From contig NZ_CANLSL010000010.1 in the NCBI RefSeq assembly GCF_947493735.1, forward strand, positions 1 to 64,000: 64,000 nt of DNA, in the 5' to 3' direction. The position numbers were made by a program, and so were the translations under genes. The stretch is from an uncultured Acinetobacter sp. Its GTDB lineage: Bacteria; Pseudomonadota; Gammaproteobacteria; Pseudomonadales; Moraxellaceae. Positions 60,196-64,000 of this stretch are shown piece after piece; positions within the stretch are counted from its first letter, which is position 1; every line of letters starts with the position of its first letter. A model generated the notes under the pieces. The model saw only the letters and a list, made by a program, of their open reading frames with translations, searched no databases and was not told the origin of the DNA.

Positions 60196-60762
60196 ATGAA
60201 CATCTCAAAATATATTCCGCTGATCCTACTCAGTTTCACTCTGTCTAGTGCGACTACTTTTGCAAAAACTTCACTCATCCAATCCTCACAAAATGATCAA
60301 AAGCAATGGGTTGGTCAAGTTGCACCGAGCTATAAACTCCAAGATCAAAATGGCAAATGGCATCAAAGCATAGACATTCGTGGTAAATGGACAGTGCTGT
60401 ACTTCTATCCAAAAGACAACACACCGGGATGTACCGAAGAAGCCAAACAATTTAAAAATTTATATCCGCAATTTCTAAAAGCCAATGCTGTGGTACTGGG
60501 TGTCAGTCTTGATGATGTGAAATCTCATCAGGCTTTTTCTAAAAAACTTGGATTACCCTTCCCGATCTTAGCCGATCATAAACATCAGCTCGCTGAGCAG
60601 TTTGGCATCGTCCGAAACTTTGGGATTACCAAAGTAGCAAAGCGTGAAAGTTTCTTGATTGATCCTCAAGGGACAATTGTGTATCACTATAGTAGCGTCA
60701 ACTCACAAACCCATGCAAAGCAAGTCTTAGCTGACATTGTCAAATTCCAGAAGAAAAAATAA
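60196..60762 (+). CDS. Secreted peroxiredoxin (Bcp/PrxQ-like), one-cysteine
   Basis: The 188-residue protein has a Sec signal peptide (cleavage near TTFA), a thioredoxin fold (APSYKLQDQNGKWH) and the peroxidatic Cys in FYPKDNTPGCTEEA (about residue 79). It is the only Cys in the protein; the Bcp resolving Cys five residues later is Lys here. So it should act as a one-Cys peroxiredoxin in the periplasm with an external thiol reductant (inference). A terminator follows. Confidence 0.9.
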   Translation: MNISKYIPLILLSFTLSSATTFAKTSLIQSSQNDQKQWVGQVAPSYKLQDQNGKWHQSIDIRGKWTVLYFYPKDNTPGCTEEAKQFKNLYPQFLKANAVVLGVSLDDVKSHQAFSKKLGLPFPILADHKHQLAEQFGIVRNFGITKVAKRESFLIDPQGTIVYHYSSVNSQTHAKQVLADIVKFQKKK

Positions 60763-60778
60763 ATCTAAAACTACGCAT

Positions 60779-60807
60779 AAAAAAGCCAGCATCACGCTGG
60801 CTTTTTT
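60779..60807 (+). terminator. Rho-independent terminator (bcp-like / bfr)
   Basis: The stem AAAAGCCAGC / GCTGGCTTTT with loop ATCAC has T tracts on both sides. It terminates the peroxiredoxin gene and probably also bfr. Confidence 0.9.
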
Positions 60808-60834
60808 AAATCGAATGATTTCTACAATGAAAAA

Positions 60835-61299
60835 TCACATTTGCGATTGAATATAATTCTGCAAACCAATTTTCTCAATCAATCTCAATTGCTTCTCTAA
60901 CCAATAAGTATGATCTTCTTCGGTATCAGACATTTGCTGACGAAGTATATCACGTGTCACAAAGTCGCCTTTTTCTTCGCAAAGCTTTACGCCTTTGGCC
61001 AATTTCTCACGTACTTCATATTCGAGTGCAAGATCAGCTTTCAAACAGCTCACCACATCATCACCAACATTGATGTCATGACGATCCATATTAGGCGTGC
61101 CTTCGAGGAACAATACACGACGAATAATCGCATCAGCGTGAGTCGCCTCTTCTTCCATCTCGTGATTGATACGTTCAAAGATTTTGCTCAAGCCCCAATC
61201 TTCATACATACGAGAATGGATCAAATATTGATCACGAGCAGCAAGCTCACCGCCAATCAGCATATTTAAATAGTCAATGACTTCAGGATTACCTTGCAT
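60835..61299 (-). CDS. bfr: Bacterioferritin subunit lacking the haem methionine
   Basis: Bacterioferritin oxidises and stores iron. The 154-residue protein aligns without gaps over its first 70 residues to E. coli Bfr: ferroxidase ligands Glu18, Glu51 and His54 are kept (GGELA, EEATHAD), but the haem ligand Met52 is Ala. The later Glu and His of DTEEDHTYW are also present. Hence the subunit is probably ferroxidase-competent but haem-free, or works with a second Bfr. RBS GGAGGTGAG precedes the ATG. Confidence 0.92.
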   Translation of the reverse strand: MQGNPEVIDYLNMLIGGELAARDQYLIHSRMYEDWGLSKIFERINHEMEEEATHADAIIRRVLFLEGTPNMDRHDINVGDDVVSCLKADLALEYEVREKLAKGVKLCEEKGDFVTRDILRQQMSDTEEDHTYWLEKQLRLIEKIGLQNYIQSQM

Positions 61300-61658
61300 A
61301 ACTCACCTCCAAACTTTTCTCTATTATGAATGATTAAAAATTTAAATCAAGCCCAGAGTAATCATAAGTATTTGATTTTAAATAATTAATAATGATAAAC
61401 AAACGCATTTACACTTCATCTTGAAATTATTATCCGTAGAACAATTCTTCAAGTTGTTGAATTTTTGGTCATAATTTTTATAAACTATTCTCAATAATTA
61501 TTGGGTGTACTAAAAATTCATCAACGCTGTAATTATTCTTTTTTGTAAATTTAAATAAAAAAAATCGTGCCTGTGTTTGGAGGCACGACGTGATGAAAAA
61601 CCGTCAATGCGTAAAATCGTTATTTTTATTTAAAGCACTTAGTCATTAAAAACCGTAA
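61300..61658. other. Intergenic region upstream of bfr
   Basis: AT-rich, no ORF supported. It has the bfr promoter (minus) and the terminator of the next minus gene at 61557-61590. No clear Fur box was identified by eye. Confidence 0.5.
61557..61590 (-). terminator. Rho-independent terminator
   Basis: The eight-base stem TCGTGCCT / AGGCACGA is followed on minus by a long T tract (61555-61564). It ends the metal-dependent hydrolase transcript about 70 bases after its stop. Confidence 0.88.
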
Positions 61659-62540
61659 TTAAAGACCAAGCTTTGCTTTCCATTTACTCAACAAAGCTAC
61701 CGTATCCAAATCATTCGGATGGAAGCGTGGGCGGAAGTAAGCCAACATCTCACCTGTTATACCTGTGATGATGCCTTTCGATGGGCTATAGGCATATCTA
61801 TAGATCATTGTTAGTTCTTTGAGATTCAACTTTTTATCTGCTTTAAGCAGACGCAATGTAAACTGTGCTTGAATGATTAGAATCATACTCATGGCAATAA
61901 TCAGCGCAATCGAACGCAAGCCGTAAGGTTTTACACCTGTCCCAAATATCCCTTGATACACATCATAAGCCACCGCTTTATGCTCATTTTCCTCTACGGC
62001 GTGCCATAGCCACATATAGCGCATGGTGTCATCTTTCATGAGCTCTTGAATATCTGGATTGGTCAATAGCTCTGACGCAATCGTAGCTGTGAAATGCTCA
62101 AGCGCAGTCGTTGCAGTGAGGTCAATCATCTCTTGCGTATAACCAAAAGGTTTCATGGCTTTGGCAAAGAACTTACGCCCAAACTGGATGACGCTATCGG
62201 TATTCTTTTCAAGTGTTGCCACATCATGACCAAACTTTTGCGCTGATGCGTTAAAGCCAACATGTTCATGCGTATGCATTGCTTCTTGACCGATAAATGC
62301 ACTGATTTCTTTTTGCAATTCTTTATTATCTTTGATAGCTGGGTGAAAGCGCACTGCACGTACACTGTCGATGAACAGTTGCTCACCCGCAGGGAACAAC
62401 GCAGATAACGCAGTCATGAAGTGCGTCAAACCCGCAGATTCACTCATCCAATATTCTGGTACGTCGTCAAAGTTGAAGTTCATACGACGAACTGGGAATG
62501 ACGCACCTGGGCGATTAGAGATTTGTACTTTTGCATTCAT
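61659..62540 (-). CDS. Metal-dependent hydrolase (PF10118 type)
   Basis: The 293-residue protein belongs to the ferritin-like predicted metal-dependent hydrolases. It has FIGQEAMHTHEHVGFN (about 87-102), LEHFTATIASELL (about 147-159) and MWLWHAVEENEHKAVAYDVY (about 175-194), supplying His/Glu ligands. A hydrophobic helix follows at about 208-232. Function is not established; some relatives affect membrane lipid. RBS GGAGA precedes the ATG. Confidence 0.85.
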   Translation of the reverse strand: MNAKVQISNRPGASFPVRRMNFNFDDVPEYWMSESAGLTHFMTALSALFPAGEQLFIDSVRAVRFHPAIKDNKELQKEISAFIGQEAMHTHEHVGFNASAQKFGHDVATLEKNTDSVIQFGRKFFAKAMKPFGYTQEMIDLTATTALEHFTATIASELLTNPDIQELMKDDTMRYMWLWHAVEENEHKAVAYDVYQGIFGTGVKPYGLRSIALIIAMSMILIIQAQFTLRLLKADKKLNLKELTMIYRYAYSPSKGIITGITGEMLAYFRPRFHPNDLDTVALLSKWKAKLGL

Positions 62541-62901
62541 TTTGGTATCTCCAAGACATCTTGCTGTGATCTACACTGCTTTAAGTGTTTTAATCGTGAT
62601 GTCAGTATTTCCGATTGTTGAATTTATTTTAGGAAATTCAATAATTATTGAGGAGTGTTATACAGGACAGAATAGTATCAGATGAGGACAATTTGATATA
62701 AGTATCAAAATTGCCAAAATGACATGGAATAGTATATTAAATCAATGAGATAACAACAAAAAATCGCATTATACTCTATTTTTTTGAGAAATATATTAAG
62801 AGCCAAGACTGAAACGACAAGTGCTTTCAGTGATGACGCATCTGAAAACTCTTTGTCTAAAACATCTTTATCTAGAAGCTCGCTATCTAAAACACAAGTT
62901 T
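62541..62901. other. Non-coding region with short tandem repeat
   Basis: No supported gene. It contains a 15-bp tandem array (62853-62897) and AT-rich sequence. An apparent Ser/Leu-rich ORF across the repeat is judged spurious. Confidence 0.5.
62853..62897. repeat. 15-bp tandem repeat, three imperfect units
   Basis: Units TTGTCTAAAACATCT, TTATCTAGAAGCTCG and CTATCTAAAACACAA lie end to end. They adjoin the 3' end of the TonB receptor pseudogene. Confidence 0.65.
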
Positions 62902-63357
62902 TTAGAATAAATAATTTACACGCAATAGATAGTTACGTGGTGTACCAGGCATGCTACTCGAACGCCAATATTCTTTATCCGTCACGTTATTGACTGCACC
63001 AGTGATGCTCCAGTTGTCATCTTTATAGCCAATCGAAGCATCTACACGTCTATAGTCAGGCATCTTCGTGGTGTTATCAAGTGTCGTAAAATATGAGTCA
63101 ACATAGGTTGCACCCACTTCTGCATAGACCTTATCAGTTGCCAAGTAGCGTACAAATAAGTTCCCTGTATTTTCAGATGAGTTATTGATTTGATTTCCTT
63201 AACTCTCAGAACGTTACTTATCCTCTTCAACACGAGCATCTTTGTAACCATAACCACCACGTACATACAGATTATCTAAAGCACACCCGATGAAGCTAAA
63301 CTCGATACCTTGTGAACGATGCTCACCTGAAATATCCCATGTATGCGATTGATTAGG
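62902..63357 (-). pseudogene. TonB-dependent siderophore receptor, C-terminal remnant
   Basis: The frame encodes the last part of an outer-membrane ferric-siderophore receptor barrel: SGEHRSQGIEFSF, NLYVRGGYGYKDA, YAEVGATYVDSY and the final DKEYWRSSSMPGTPRNYLL with C-terminal aromatic ending NYLF. Two in-frame stops occur at 63214-63216 and 63199-63201. The upstream barrel and plug are absent; an insertion-sequence tail lies there instead. It is a clear decayed gene. Confidence 0.85.
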
Positions 63358-63400
63358 AAAATCTATACGATAGCGTATATTATGTTTACGTGTACTCGCT

Positions 63401-63551
63401 CAAACCTGATCTGACAGTTACCCATTTTTTATTGTGCCTGTCAGGTCAAATTTGAGCTAAATTTTTCTCAGCACAAATCCGTTTTCCATCAAGTAAAGTT
63501 TCAAGTGGTGTACGACCACTTGCGAGTTGAAAATAATCAGAATGAATTTAA
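63401..63551 (-). mobile_element. Insertion-sequence remnant (IS3/IS481-type transposase tail)
   Basis: On minus an open frame of 34 codons ending at TGA (63446-63448) reads GRTPLETLLDGKRICAEKNL, then AQI; such GRTPxETLLDGK endings belong to rve-type (IS3 or IS481 family) transposases. It starts at an in-frame stop, so only the C-terminus remains. Just after it, CTGACAG (63411-63417) and CTGTCAG (63438-63444) form an inverted pair which may include the element end. It cut off the TonB receptor gene. Confidence 0.6.
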
Positions 63552-63634
63552 TACATTCTAACTTTCTCAGCTACTTTCAAATGTGTTGCACTTCGTTATT
63601 GAAATCGCCTTATCCAAAACACATGTTTTTGTAA

Positions 63635-63663
63635 TAAAAAAGCGCCCATTGGGCGCTTTTTTT
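63635..63663 (-). terminator. Rho-independent terminator of tuf
   Basis: The stem AGCGCCC / GGGCGCT flanked by A and T tracts, loop ATT, is 16 bases after the tuf stop. It is bidirectional. Confidence 0.92.
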
Positions 63664-63679
63664 AGATCACAGCAGTGAC

Positions 63680-64000
63680 TTATGCAGTTACTTTCGCAAC
63701 AACACCAGCACCTACTGTACGACCGCCTTCACGGATCGCAAAACGTAGACCTGGATCCATCGCAATTGGGTGGATCAATTCTACTGACATTTCAACGTTG
63801 TCACCTGGCATTACCATTTCAACGCCTTCTTTCAACTGGATCGCTCCAGTGACGTCAGTTGTACGGAAATAGAATTGTGGACGGTAACCGTTAAGGAATG
63901 GAGTGTGACGACCACCTTCTTCTTTAGAAAGTACATATACTTCCGCATCGAATTTAGTGTGTGGCTTGATCGCACCTGGCTTAGCCAATACTTGACCACG
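63680..64000 (-). CDS. tuf: Elongation factor Tu, partial (C-terminal part)
   Basis: The window ends inside the gene; about 106 C-terminal residues are present. Domain 3 is seen: [49 protein letters not shown] and the end [19 protein letters not shown]-Tu delivers aminoacyl-tRNA to the ribosome. Which tuf copy this is (str operon or the one near secE-nusG) cannot be told from the window. Confidence 0.97.
   Translation of the reverse strand, partial: RGQVLAKPGAIKPHTKFDAEVYVLSKEEGGRHTPFLNGYRPQFYFRTTDVTGAIQLKEGVEMVMPGDNVEMSVELIHPIAMDPGLRFAIREGGRTVGAGVVAKVTA

Noticed and set aside
62784..62993. 69-residue ORF rich in Ser/Leu/Lys
   Set aside because: Its repeats come from a 15-bp tandem DNA array and it overlaps the receptor pseudogene antisense.

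Overview
The window is gammaproteobacterial chromosome, almost certainly Acinetobacter. The evidence is the AT-rich base composition, the monomeric isocitrate dehydrogenase, the sucABlpdCD order, the sulfate cluster sbp-hydrolase-cysTWA-cysB, and the style of the tuf, rpsT, proS and recA proteins. It is mostly housekeeping chromosome with a few accessory spots.

Layout. Bases 1-283 look like the promoter and leader of an rRNA operon whose 16S gene would begin just outside the left edge on the minus strand. Bases 322-5141 hold minus-strand genes: DUF2520, alpha/beta hydrolase, YdcF-like, murB and low-molecular-weight tyrosine phosphatase. Then come an iron alcohol dehydrogenase and an HxlR regulator on plus, and dps, an unknown gene, tmk, mltG and pabC on minus. 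Bases 12048-18101 are a plus-strand sulfate-uptake cluster (sbp, small hydrolase, cysT, cysW, cysA, cysB). A frameshifted IS30-family element with 26-bp inverted repeats (18226-19245) separates it from infC-thrS. The 2-oxoglutarate dehydrogenase and succinyl-CoA synthetase operon sucA-sucB-lpd-sucC-sucD (minus) fills 22173-30026.

From 30669 to 43850 lie envelope genes: a metallophosphoesterase, a phospholipase D lipoprotein, an acyltransferase, hflX, an LrgA/LrgB pair, two tandem DUF2147 genes, a secreted coiled-coil protein and an RND efflux adaptor-pump pair. Bases 44152-54806 carry proS, a RelE-type toxin-antitoxin pair, a glycerophosphodiesterase lipoprotein, a rhomboid protease, an exonuclease-DUF3820 fusion, a glyoxalase II-like hydrolase, rpsT, a tautomerase, a histidine phosphatase and icd. 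Bases 55114-62540 carry an unknown gene, cysQ, a HAD nucleotidase, hslR, recA, a DUF1883-TIR gene directly behind recA, a one-cysteine periplasmic peroxiredoxin, a bacterioferritin lacking the usual haem methionine, and a metal-dependent hydrolase. The right edge holds a decayed TonB receptor, an insertion-sequence tail and the 3' end of tuf.

The most interesting items are the orphan DUF1883-TIR protein next to recA; a family of about 80-107-bp intergenic repeats with inverted ends (three copies); a candidate small RNA at 9077-9157; a near-perfect 41-bp hairpin upstream of sucA; a dyad upstream of recA; and the non-AUG start of infC. No CRISPR array, tRNA or prophage was seen.
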